A DNA stretch of 35,705 bases, from IMG/VR virus record IMGVR_UViG_3300047550_000671, positions 1-35,705 of that record. One strand, written 5' to 3'. A program made the translations under genes and the position numbers. How positions within the stretch are numbered: position 1 is the first letter of the stretch; each line of letters starts with the position of its first letter. The stretch is from a virus. The notes beneath the pieces are model-generated. The model searched no databases. It saw nothing but the letters and a program-made list of their open reading frames with translations, and was not told the origin of the DNA. This document shows, one piece after another, positions 8,453 through 15,908 of the stretch.

Positions 8453-8890
8453 TTATTTGCGTTTGCCCTTATAAAACAAATCATCTTCTGTGATGACCCT
8501 AAAAGTACATCCTACCCTTTTGCTATAGGCCATAGCAGCAGCCCATTTTGCGTGATTGACTGCTACCGTAGCTCTGTCTTTAGCACTGGCTACCTTGCTT
8601 TCAATTAGACTTTGTTTTTTTGGCTTTATCTCTACGATTTCTGCTTTTTGATTTCCTAACTTATCCTGATAGACAACGAAAAAGTCAGGTATATAAACAG
8701 TTTGTTTACCTGTCAACGGATTACGATATGGTATCTGTATCGCTTCACTAGCCCATTGTATGACACTATCATGGTTATCGCAGAACATCATAAAAGTTAG
8801 TTCCCAGCCACTGCGATATTTAGGCACGCTTTTGCCTACATACTTCTGTTTATTTTTTACTTGATATTTACCTTGAGCAAAGTTTGCCAT
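8453..8890 (-). CDS. gp4: Head completion protein gp4, PD-(D/E)XK nuclease fold (145 aa)
   Basis: T4 gp4 finishes the packaged head before the neck is attached and has a nuclease-like fold. The sequence shows R26-SGWE30 with an aromatic-rich helix, then IPDFFV (D69) and EIVEIKPKK (E87, K89). This is the E...D...ExK layout of PD-(D/E)XK enzymes and a hallmark of the gp4/gp50 family, whose T4 members are about 150 aa. WASEAIQIPYRNPLTGK at 46-62 is the conserved strand-loop between the motifs. The gene starts 1 base after the preceding stop, placing it in the gp18-to-gp16 structural transcript. All three catalytic residues look intact, so nuclease activity is plausible. Confidence 0.85.
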   Translation of the reverse strand: MANFAQGKYQVKNKQKYVGKSVPKYRSGWELTFMMFCDNHDSVIQWASEAIQIPYRNPLTGKQTVYIPDFFVVYQDKLGNQKAEIVEIKPKKQSLIESKVASAKDRATVAVNHAKWAAAMAYSKRVGCTFRVITEDDLFYKGKRK

Positions 8891-8891
8891 A

Positions 8892-9254
8892 TCATAGAAC
8901 TACATTTCTCGCAACAGGAAATACAGGTTTAGGTACAACTGCTACGCCATACAAACTAACTTTACTTTTAAAACTGTTCATGTAGTAAGCCATTGTTTGA
9001 TTAAGTTCAACTTTGTTATTAATGCCTTTGATATTTTCTAATAGTTCAAGTGCGTCGATACCCGACTCTTGTGCCACTCTAAAGAAAAACGCGGTGAAGT
9101 TGTCAGCGGTTCGTTGATCACTACAAACACCTGAAAAATAACTACGCACTACATCATATTGATTAGTAGGAACAGATAGATTAATGTTATAAAAATTATC
9201 AAAAATTTTTACTGTTCTATCTATTGATTCTTGTTGTGAAGATATTAATGCCAT
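8892..9254 (-). CDS. Small conserved virion protein of T4-like aquatic phages (120 aa)
   Basis: A mostly helical protein with an N-terminal Q-S-I-D-R-T-V-K-I-F-D helix, a central NFTAFFFRVAQESGIDALELL segment (about residues 52-72, split here by description) and a C-terminal MAYYMNSFKSKVSLYGV motif near 88-104. The pattern matches a conserved structural protein that T4-like cyanophages carry beside tail genes. Its exact place in the particle is unknown. It lies 1 base from both the tube-fold protein gene and gp4, so the three are translated in a chain. It could be a neck, tail or baseplate component. No catalytic motif is seen. Confidence 0.65.
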   Translation of the reverse strand: MALISSQQESIDRTVKIFDNFYNINLSVPTNQYDVVRSYFSGVCSDQRTADNFTAFFFRVAQESGIDALELLENIKGINNKVELNQTMAYYMNSFKSKVSLYGVAVVPKPVFPVARNVVL

Positions 9255-9255
9255 T

Positions 9256-10455
9256 TTACTTTCTTACCTGTGTGCCTGCGGTAGGCGTTGCTGATACTGC
9301 ATTTGGAGTAGGAGGGTTGCTGATAGTAGGTGAACCTGCCGTGCCAATGAAATAAGGAGTTACTGATCGATCGGGAATATCAAACAATATATTTCTGTTT
9401 GTGCTTACTGGGCTACCAAAACCGCCTCTTGATGGCGCTAACATTCCCTTCAATTCTGTTTTAAGAGTTTGTTTTAGATTTGAATTTTTAGCAGTACCAT
9501 ATGCAGTACCTGCATCTCTGATAGCCTTCAAAATATTTCCATCCTGTAAATCTTTGACAACGCCTCCGGCTGCATCCAACAATCCACCTGGACCTAATAT
9601 GCTACTGTTGCTACCTGGTCTTGCTATAGGACTTTCAGTTCTATCATAAGTTGCTTGATCACCGAACCCTGTCACTATGTCATTTGGTTTACGACCATCT
9701 ATAGCACCTTCATTATATACTACTGTCTCATAATCTATTGACATAGTATTTTTCATGACACCCGTGCCTTCATCATAATTGTATGTGTCATGACCAAAAC
9801 TAGTAATGATAGGATTTATTAATGTATAAGCCGTGAAATTATGTTGATTAAAACCAAATACTGTTATATTTTTAAAAAATGGTACCTTCTTACCATTTCT
9901 AGGATTTGATGTTTCTCCTATATAACCCCAGTTATCATTACCTTGTATACTATCATTATAGATATTATTGACATCGTAATCAGCATTAGTAGTACCTGGG
10001 GTATTGCTTGTGCCGGTGCTAGGAGGTGTAGCACCCCTATTGCCTAATAATACAGTTGGTTTAGTTGCATCTGCATAATAGTAAGTATAATAAGCATACC
10101 ATAACTTATTGATAGTGTTACCATTATCATCATGAAATCCTATCTGTATAGGATCATATCTTAATTTTGTTTGTATAATTCTTTTGCGATTATATTGATT
10201 TAACTGAACTGTGTTAAAACCATAACTAGGAAGTTTTATATCTTTAACTAGTATACCGTAGTTTGTATTGACACCTGTAGGATATGCTTCAGGATTTATA
10301 TTGAAGTATGTATGGAAGACAAACTTGTATTTAGGAGCATTCTGATATGAATTAGTCCTAAATGTTTTAGCGGCGTGAGTATAATCTCTAAGGTAGTCAT
10401 TGCCGAAGAAACCTTCGGCAGTGCCCTTAAGGAGATCCTGAAAGAAACCTGCCAT
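9256..10455 (-). CDS. Tail-tube-fold structural protein, possibly gp54-like baseplate tube initiator (399 aa)
   Basis: Residues about 40-140 and 195-260 carry strand patterns of the tail-tube fold: KYKFVFHTYF, then ILVKDIKLPSYGF, YNRKRIIQTKLRYDPIQIGF, and later FFKNITVFGF, TAYTLINPIITSF and MSIDYETVVYNEG. A Gly/Thr/Asn-rich insertion (about 140-190) interrupts the domain, and the last ~130 residues are Gly/Pro-rich and probably extended. T4 gp54 and gp48 use this fold to start and cap the tube on the baseplate. At 399 aa this protein is longer than gp54 (about 320 aa). It lies 20 bases downstream of the tube gene. The fold is fairly clear; which T4 protein it replaces is inference. Confidence 0.6.
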   Translation of the reverse strand: MAGFFQDLLKGTAEGFFGNDYLRDYTHAAKTFRTNSYQNAPKYKFVFHTYFNINPEAYPTGVNTNYGILVKDIKLPSYGFNTVQLNQYNRKRIIQTKLRYDPIQIGFHDDNGNTINKLWYAYYTYYYADATKPTVLLGNRGATPPSTGTSNTPGTTNADYDVNNIYNDSIQGNDNWGYIGETSNPRNGKKVPFFKNITVFGFNQHNFTAYTLINPIITSFGHDTYNYDEGTGVMKNTMSIDYETVVYNEGAIDGRKPNDIVTGFGDQATYDRTESPIARPGSNSSILGPGGLLDAAGGVVKDLQDGNILKAIRDAGTAYGTAKNSNLKQTLKTELKGMLAPSRGGFGSPVSTNRNILFDIPDRSVTPYFIGTAGSPTISNPPTPNAVSATPTAGTQVRK

Positions 10456-10474
10456 GAACAGGATATCCTAACTA

Positions 10475-11113
10475 TTAAGTTGTTGCGCCGATACCAGTTG
10501 CGCTCTCGCCTGCTAGTATTCTGCCAATACTCTGACCAACACCACTTGTCAATGGGGACTGTACTGCGTTATCATAAGCGATACCTAACGCGATAGTCAC
10601 TGCATCGCTTGTGCCATAGTTTAAAGTATTATAGTTTGCTGACTTTAAGAAACAACCATATAGTTCCCATGTCTCAAGCACGACTGGTGCACTTGTTCCG
10701 TTACCACCATCAAGAATTTCAATGTTAGTCTGGAACTTGTAGTCTTGACCAGTTGCTGCTGATGCCTGCTCTACGAAATCTAATTGCTTCTGCAATTGCT
10801 GACCTACAGCTCTTGATACTGTGCCTGATGCATCGTCACGAACGTTGACGCTGATATCATTCCATGTATGCTTACCTGCCAACTTTACTGTTGAGTTGTA
10901 AACTTGAAGTGCGATTTCGCCGAAACTTAAGTTAGGGCGTGAGCAGTCAACTACTTGCTTAGTTAGGCTAAGACCGCCTGCTGCATCAACACCGAAGTTT
11001 AAGAAGTTGACTCTAAAACGAAATTGTAGTTTAGGCATTAACAAGCCCTGATTGCCACCGGCATTATCAGATGCTACTGTCATGTTAAACAATGATTGTG
11101 AGGCTGTTGCCAT
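10475..11113 (-). CDS. gp19: Tail tube protein gp19 (212 aa)
   Basis: Polymerises as stacked hexamers to form the inner tube through which DNA passes. The sequence has the expected order: an N-terminal strand (PKLQFRFRVNFLNFG, about 27-41), the LTKQVVDCSRPNLSF loop, a GKHTWNDISVNVRDD strand pair, and a long helix with QLDFVEQA. The C-terminal part is ETWELYGCFLKSANYNTLNY followed by TIALGIAYDNAVQ. It is somewhat longer than T4 gp19 (163 aa), as in many aquatic relatives. It lies directly after the sheath gene, as in T4. Expression looks high: a GATAAATAC late promoter and a strong AGGAGA ribosome-binding site precede it, the latter in the same TAGGAGATTTTA context as the 129-aa gene at 33683. 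Confidence 0.9.
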   Translation of the reverse strand: MATASQSLFNMTVASDNAGGNQGLLMPKLQFRFRVNFLNFGVDAAGGLSLTKQVVDCSRPNLSFGEIALQVYNSTVKLAGKHTWNDISVNVRDDASGTVSRAVGQQLQKQLDFVEQASAATGQDYKFQTNIEILDGGNGTSAPVVLETWELYGCFLKSANYNTLNYGTSDAVTIALGIAYDNAVQSPLTSGVGQSIGRILAGESATGIGATT

Positions 11114-11135
11114 TTGTAAAATCTCCTACTGTATA

Positions 11136-11144
11136 GTATTTATC
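11136..11144 (-). promoter_or_regulatory. T4-like late promoter (GATAAATAC) for the tail tube gene
   Basis: The minus strand reads CATGATAAATACTATACAGTAGGAGA, with the core 23 bases before the gp19 ATG and the ribosome-binding site in between. It gives the tube its own transcript, separate from the sheath. Confidence 0.75.
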
Positions 11145-11150
11145 ATGTTT

Positions 11151-11172
11151 GAGAGCCCCTTACGAGGCTCTC
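11151..11172 (-). terminator. Weak terminator-like hairpin between sheath and tube genes
   Basis: A 7-bp stem GAGAGCC/GGCTCTC (11151-11157 with 11166-11172) follows the gp18 stop by 12 bases. It is not followed by a T run on the minus strand, so it may attenuate transcription or protect RNA ends rather than terminate fully. Confidence 0.4.
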
Positions 11173-11183
11173 ATTATTTCTCA

Positions 11184-14100
11184 TTACGCTCCTGACAACT
11201 CACCTGTGTTCAAGATACGAACTGGGATATAGATGAATTCAGCAGCCTTGACCGGCTCAACTGCGACATCGATCCACAATTCGTTGCGATCTATTCTAGC
11301 AGGAGTGTTGTTACTCTCATCACAGACTACCAAGTAGTCATAGATGCCTCTCTTAGATACAAGATCAACCATCAATGATTCGACAACACCAGCGATCTGT
11401 TGACGAGTCAACGCATCGTTAGGTTCAAACACGAATGGTCTTGCTGCGATAGTCAATTGACGACGGATATATGCGACAAGTCTTGCGACGTTTGTTCTAT
11501 CCAATGCACTCTGACTATTGAATGATGTCTTGTTACCATAGTTCAACAAGCCGTTACCAGTGAAGAACACTAGTGGGTTGATGAAGTTGATGTATAGAAC
11601 ATCACGGATACCGATGCGTGTCTTGATTGTCTGGAATTCACCAGTAGCACGATCTAAGTAACCGATATTCAATGCGTTATCGATGATACCACGACGTGTA
11701 CCTGCTGCTGCTAACCAAGGATAAGCCACTGTGTCATTACGCAAGAATGTGCGCAACATCATGTGACTTGCCGGTACAGCGACTTCATTGCCGTTTAAGT
11801 CAAGTGCGATACCACTTGGGTAGAACAAGCCAAGATAAGTGTTGCGTGTTACACAACCTTCTTCGCCAGTGCTTGTTGCACCTGCTGCGTTAGTTGCCCA
11901 GGCTTGAATTGCAGTTGCATCTTCTGGTAGACCCATTGGAGTGTCACCTAAGATATAACCTGTCTCACCGCGATCCGCATTCAATACAACCATATTAGGC
12001 TGACATTCTGGATAGTTTGGTGTTGCCATCAAGTTGAAGAAGTTATCTTCATCACGAATTGACAAGTTAGTATCGATTACTGAGCGCAATGATGCAACGA
12101 CCATTGCTCTCTGAGCCTTGCGACCCATGTAAGGTGCGCCATTGCTCTGTAGACCGCTTGCTGATACCCATGTGCTACGGATAGTTGGGATAGTCTCGCC
12201 TGGGAAAGATAATGCGTTGAAGTAGTTACTTCTCCACTGCTTGACATTATAACCTGAGCGGCGTGTGTTGAATAACAACATACCTACTGGATAGTTGTTT
12301 GCATTTGGTGCATCTAAGTCAAGATTGTTGCTTGTCAACAAACTCTTGATTGTTGGGATAGGATCATTAGCAGGATTGATTGTATTCTGATCGCTTGACC
12401 AACGAGCATCGGCGAATAATACGCCTGAGCCTGAAGTCTGATCAGTATTATCAATCAATACCCACATGTCTTCACCGTCAACTTGCTGCCAACGACTCAT
12501 AACTGGATAGTTCTCTAAATCGCTAGTATCTACCCATAGATCGCCATAAACTAATGCTGTGCCATCTGATTGTGTAGTTGGCATGCTTGCGCTTACGATT
12601 GGACCATTTGGATCAGTTGTGTTTGAACCGCTTGGTAGTGGGAAACCATTGCTATTGAAGTTTACATTTTTGTAACCTCTCCAACCGTTTGTTGTGTTTA
12701 CCATGATGTCACATTCGTCAGTGACACTGTAAAACCAGTTAGTGTTATTCGCTGGTAGTTCAGTTGGTGCGCCTTCATTTGCTGTGAAATCAAACGCCAC
12801 CCAATTGCTCAACACAGTATCAAAGTTGAATACTGGTAGTTGGCAAGTAGAGTTTAATGTGACCTTAGTAACGCCGCCTGCTGATACAGCTGCAACTCTC
12901 ATGACTAAATCGTTTGAACCATTGCTACCGCCCAGCTGTGCACCTGCTATAGTGATTGTATCACCCACAGCATAACCAGATCCTGCTGCTGATATAGCAG
13001 TGATTTGATAACCTACACCGTTCGCTGAAATGCTGAATTGCGCACCAGTACCGCCACCTGAAGTTGAATCCTGTGACTTACCAGTGAATAATGTTGTCAC
13101 TAGATCGCCGTATTTGCAACCATCAGTGACATTTGGTAGGAACCCTGCTTCAGTAATCAAACCATTTGACAGACCTGTTACTGTATTGAAGTCATTCATC
13201 ATGACTGATCCACCCAATGTATGAGTGATCTGTATAGACCCGTCAGTTGCTACGCTAGCAGTTGTGTATGGAATATTTGCTGCTTGCCATGCTTGAACGA
13301 AATCAGTAGCATCTGAGTTGTCAGCCAATGTCATAGCATATGGACCTGACCAACTAGTGCTATTTGGAGTAGTCACATAAATGTCTGCTGTGTATGGACC
13401 TGCTGTGAAGTTAGGTGCAGTATTTGAACCTGTTACAACAGTAGGACCAGTTGCGACACGCTTCCATAAATATATTGGACCATCTTTGTACTGATTGTAG
13501 TAATAATACTGACCATAGATAGTACCAGCTGGGATCGCCTGTCCGCCAGTTGGGTCAAGAGCAGCGATTGCTGCTGCATCATTAGTTGCTAATGATGCAT
13601 TTTTTGTGATCCATGCACTTGCTACTGCATCATATTCTTTAATCGATGCATTATAACCATTGCCTGAAGTACCCATCTTTAACCATACTGATCCAGTTGG
13701 ATGTGGGCTAGTCTGACCAGTGCCCCATAATGGCATCCCTGCTGATGTAGCATATGTTAAGTGTGCAGCATTGTAAGTACCTGCTGTGACTCCTAGATCG
13801 CTAAGTACTGTGCCTGTACCTGCTGTGATAGTGATACCGTTATTGAACTGTCCTGATACACCGATGATCAATCGTCCTGAAGAACCTGCTGCGTTTAGTC
13901 CCTGCCAGCCCAATGCATTGATTGCTGCTGCCACACCTGCTACTGTGTTTGAACCTAGACCAGGAACAGTGATTAGTGCTGAAGGATTTGCTACGCTTGA
14001 ACCGTTGTTTAATTGAATTGTGAAAGTATCACCAACATTTAATGTTGGGTTACTATTAGTACCTCTTACTGCAGGAGTGCTTTGTTCCCACGCGATTGAA

Positions 14101-14744
14101 CCAACTACTACCCAATCATTGTTTTGATTCTTATAGAAGTATTGGCCTGCTGCGCTTGGATTTAAGTTTGGCTGTAATGCGATGACTGCATAATCACCAA
14201 TCGAACCTATAAAGCCTGCTGGATAGCCTGCTACAACATTGTCTGCGTCAGTGATGACTATTGGCAACTTATTAGTGAATACTTGGGTAGTTGCGTTCCA
14301 CTCATAGATACCCCATGTTGAAGTTGTTGTATCTAACCAGTATGCGCCATCTTCTGGCTCACCTGATGGACGACCTGTCTGACCTACTAGGCTTGCTAGA
14401 TCGATATCTGCACGAAGTGCATATACACGGTTAGTTACGCCCAATGCTGAGTATGCTGCTAATAGACCGTATTCGTTCAATTCATAACCTTGAATTGGAG
14501 TACCGTCTGTAGTCTCATAGAAGAATGGTGTACCGTATAGAGTTACAAGATCACGCTGACTTGTGACCTGGAATAACTTGCCAGCATTAGCAGCAGTTGT
14601 ACCCTGCGCAATGCCTGTACCATTAGGATTTGCTTTATCCTGCGCTGTTGCAAAGACAACTAGCGGAACTGATGCTGTTGGGGCTGGAAGATATTGACTT
14701 TGGTCAATGATTGTAACTTCTACGCCTGGTGATGTAAGTGCCAT
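11184..14744 (-). CDS. gp18: Tail sheath protein gp18 with very large central insertion (1186 aa)
   Basis: Forms the contractile sheath around the tube. The N-terminus (SPGVEVTIIDQSQYLPAPTA, TSQRDLVTLYGTPFF, residues 5-75) and C-terminal third are typical of T4-type sheath. The C-terminal third shows GTRRGIIDNALNIGYLD, RDVLYINFINPLVFFTGNG, ALTRQQIAGVVESLMVDL, and ELWIDVAVEPVKAAEFIYIP near the end. Between about residues 115 and 780 lies an insertion of roughly 650 residues, rich in Gly/Thr/Asn and containing several short W/D modules (GAYWLDTT near 133-140, GSVWLKM near 351-357, GDLWVDTS near 734-741). T4 gp18 has 659 residues, so this is almost twice as long. A CTAAATAA late motif lies 55 bases upstream and AGGAAA is the ribosome-binding site. 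The inserts would decorate the outside of the sheath. Confidence 0.93.
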   Translation of the reverse strand: MALTSPGVEVTIIDQSQYLPAPTASVPLVVFATAQDKANPNGTGIAQGTTAANAGKLFQVTSQRDLVTLYGTPFFYETTDGTPIQGYELNEYGLLAAYSALGVTNRVYALRADIDLASLVGQTGRPSGEPEDGAYWLDTTTSTWGIYEWNATTQVFTNKLPIVITDADNVVAGYPAGFIGSIGDYAVIALQPNLNPSAAGQYFYKNQNNDWVVVGSIAWEQSTPAVRGTNSNPTLNVGDTFTIQLNNGSSVANPSALITVPGLGSNTVAGVAAAINALGWQGLNAAGSSGRLIIGVSGQFNNGITITAGTGTVLSDLGVTAGTYNAAHLTYATSAGMPLWGTGQTSPHPTGSVWLKMGTSGNGYNASIKEYDAVASAWITKNASLATNDAAAIAALDPTGGQAIPAGTIYGQYYYYNQYKDGPIYLWKRVATGPTVVTGSNTAPNFTAGPYTADIYVTTPNSTSWSGPYAMTLADNSDATDFVQAWQAANIPYTTASVATDGSIQITHTLGGSVMMNDFNTVTGLSNGLITEAGFLPNVTDGCKYGDLVTTLFTGKSQDSTSGGGTGAQFSISANGVGYQITAISAAGSGYAVGDTITIAGAQLGGSNGSNDLVMRVAAVSAGGVTKVTLNSTCQLPVFNFDTVLSNWVAFDFTANEGAPTELPANNTNWFYSVTDECDIMVNTTNGWRGYKNVNFNSNGFPLPSGSNTTDPNGPIVSASMPTTQSDGTALVYGDLWVDTSDLENYPVMSRWQQVDGEDMWVLIDNTDQTSGSGVLFADARWSSDQNTINPANDPIPTIKSLLTSNNLDLDAPNANNYPVGMLLFNTRRSGYNVKQWRSNYFNALSFPGETIPTIRSTWVSASGLQSNGAPYMGRKAQRAMVVASLRSVIDTNLSIRDEDNFFNLMATPNYPECQPNMVVLNADRGETGYILGDTPMGLPEDATAIQAWATNAAGATSTGEEGCVTRNTYLGLFYPSGIALDLNGNEVAVPASHMMLRTFLRNDTVAYPWLAAAGTRRGIIDNALNIGYLDRATGEFQTIKTRIGIRDVLYINFINPLVFFTGNGLLNYGNKTSFNSQSALDRTNVARLVAYIRRQLTIAARPFVFEPNDALTRQQIAGVVESLMVDLVSKRGIYDYLVVCDESNNTPARIDRNELWIDVAVEPVKAAEFIYIPVRILNTGELSGA

Positions 14745-14798
14745 TTTATTGTTTCCTATATGTTATATTTTGAGGGTAACAACCCTGAATGCTTACTA

Positions 14799-14806
14799 TT
14801 ATTTAG
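14799..14806 (-). promoter_or_regulatory. Late-type promoter (CTAAATAA) for the sheath gene
   Basis: The minus strand reads CAACTAAATAATAGTAAGC. The TAAATAATAGTA part is shared with the promoter of the 129-aa gene at 34072. A small AGGGT/ACCCT hairpin (14773-14786) lies in the leader between promoter and ribosome-binding site. Confidence 0.6.
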
Positions 14807-14836
14807 TTGAGTTATTAAAAAACACTGGGTTATCAA

Positions 14837-14848
14837 ACCTTCGAAGGT
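14837..14848. promoter_or_regulatory. 12-bp perfect palindrome in the divergent gap
   Basis: ACCTTCGAAGGT is a perfect palindrome located between the divergent sheath gene and HNH-like gene, 13 bases before the latter's start. It could be a binding site for a regulator, or its GAAGGT half a weak ribosome-binding site. Chance occurrence cannot be excluded. Confidence 0.3.
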
Positions 14849-14861
14849 AAAATGCTTAAAT

Positions 14862-15221
14862 ATGTATATGGCCGCAATCAGACCTATATGTAAAGACTGT
14901 AACAAGAACTATCGTGCCGTCAATTATATAAGAGACGGTGTGACCCATTACCGTAGTATATGTGATGATTGCGGTAAGAAAAAACCCAAGCAGAAAACAA
15001 AAAGACCCTTATGGGAAAAGGCTGGTTATAAAAAGAAAGCAATATGTGATATATGCGGCTTTAGATCATTATATCCAAGTCAGTTAACCGTGTTCCACAT
15101 AGACGGAGACCTCAAGAATACTAACTATAGTAATCTGAGGTCTATATGCTTAAACTGTGTTGAGGTCGTCAAACGCAAAGAAGTTACTTGGAAACGCGGT
15201 GACTTACAAGTTGATTATTGA
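14862..15221 (+). CDS. Small HNH-like zinc protein (119 aa)
   Basis: Four CxxC pairs are visible: C10/C13, C34/C37, C62/C65 and C96/C99. The last two flank FHIDGDLKNTNYSNLR, giving the H79-x-D81 ... N91-L ... C96-x2-C99 layout of HNH/treble-clef endonucleases. The first two pairs would form a second zinc knuckle. From memory, T4-like cyanophages carry a homologue, usually starting MAAIRP, next to the sheath gene, so the true start may be the second ATG at 14868. It is encoded opposite to its neighbours and overlaps the dNMP kinase gene tail to tail by 18 bases. Function is unproven: it may be a nicking enzyme, a homing-type relic or a small DNA-binding regulator. Confidence 0.75.
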   Translation: MYMAAIRPICKDCNKNYRAVNYIRDGVTHYRSICDDCGKKKPKQKTKRPLWEKAGYKKKAICDICGFRSLYPSQLTVFHIDGDLKNTNYSNLRSICLNCVEVVKRKEVTWKRGDLQVDY

Positions 15222-15836
15222 ATCTACTGTTCTATGTAAGTCATCTATACTACCGTCATTATTAATGTGATGATCATACTCTAGTCCTACGCTACTGTAT
15301 TCGCTAGCATGTACATTAAATGACTCAAGTACCTTCATTGCTTCATGGTATCCCTGTGAGTAGTATCCTTTAGCAAAAGTGATGGCAGCATCATGCCAGG
15401 GTGGGTTATCTCCTCTATGTACCCTAATTGTGATTCCATTCATTCTTTTGATAGACTTTAGTTCATTGGGAAACCTACAATCGCTGATTACGATATCATC
15501 CTTAGCATGTCTAAGTTGGTTTTCAATGCTAGCGATCCAAATGTCATCATGGAAAGCCCTGCGACCTACTTCGGTGCCCCACTGCTGTAATACCCATCTT
15601 GGGGTTAAGTGCTTGATATCAAGTCTCTCTGCCCACCAAGGGTCTACTGTGTCGCGCCATTCACGGCTATACTTAGTAGTTCCCTCAAGTAGTTCACGAT
15701 CCCAATTAAAAATGCTTGCTACCGCATCCTTCAATGGGCCTGCGTAACTCATTCGTTTAAAACCTTTAAAAGTGATTAGATAGTCGGCTATTGTGTCTTT
15801 GCCGCTACCGATGAAACCTGCGATTCCAACAATCAT
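15204..15836 (-). CDS. gp1: Deoxynucleoside monophosphate kinase, T4 gene 1 type (210 aa)
   Basis: Phosphorylates dNMPs released from host DNA breakdown to dNDPs, feeding phage DNA synthesis in the cytoplasm. Residues 7-15 (GFIGSGKDT) are the P-loop, with K13 and T15 binding phosphate. The downstream segments DTVDPWWAERLD, TPRWVLQQWGTEVGR and DIVISDCRFPNEL are characteristic of this family, the last including the catalytic Asp-Arg region. The length is close to T4 gp1 (241 aa). The ATG start follows a 9-bp inverted repeat that overlaps a sigma70-like -10 element, suggesting early, possibly regulated, transcription. It is the only gene of this unit before the convergent HNH-like gene. Confidence 0.92.
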   Translation of the reverse strand: MIVGIAGFIGSGKDTIADYLITFKGFKRMSYAGPLKDAVASIFNWDRELLEGTTKYSREWRDTVDPWWAERLDIKHLTPRWVLQQWGTEVGRRAFHDDIWIASIENQLRHAKDDIVISDCRFPNELKSIKRMNGITIRVHRGDNPPWHDAAITFAKGYYSQGYHEAMKVLESFNVHASEYSSVGLEYDHHINNDGSIDDLHRTVDSIINL

Positions 15837-15847
15837 AAATTGGTCCT

Positions 15848-15869
15848 TATACTATGAAAACATAGTATA
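15848..15869 (-). promoter_or_regulatory. 9-bp inverted repeat overlapping the dNMP kinase -10 element
   Basis: TATACTATG and CATAGTATA form perfect 9-bp arms around an AAAA spacer. The right arm contains the -10 hexamer (TATACT on the minus strand, 15864-15869). As DNA it looks like a repressor operator; as RNA it would be a hairpin at the very 5' end of the transcript. Confidence 0.5.
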
Positions 15870-15891
15870 GCATGATTTTTAAGAAAAGCAA
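15864..15891 (-). promoter_or_regulatory. Sigma70-like early promoter for dNMP kinase
   Basis: On the minus strand a -35 of TTGCTT (15886-15891) is 16 bases from a -10 of TATACT (15864-15869), upstream of the kinase ATG at 15836. It matches host-type promoters rather than the late motif used by virion genes. Confidence 0.55.
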
Positions 15892-15908
15892 ATATAGAGT
15901 TGACCGAA

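Noticed and set aside
8448-8455. ATAAATAG late-like motif before the small-terminase gene
   Set aside because: It lies only 2 bases before the ATG, inside the short gap after gp4, so a transcript would start within the gene; probably chance in AT-rich DNA.
10460-10469. Palindrome AGGATATCCT between the tube and tube-fold genes
   Set aside because: A 10-bp palindrome in a 19-base gap; AGGATA may simply act as ribosome-binding site, with no other sign of regulation.
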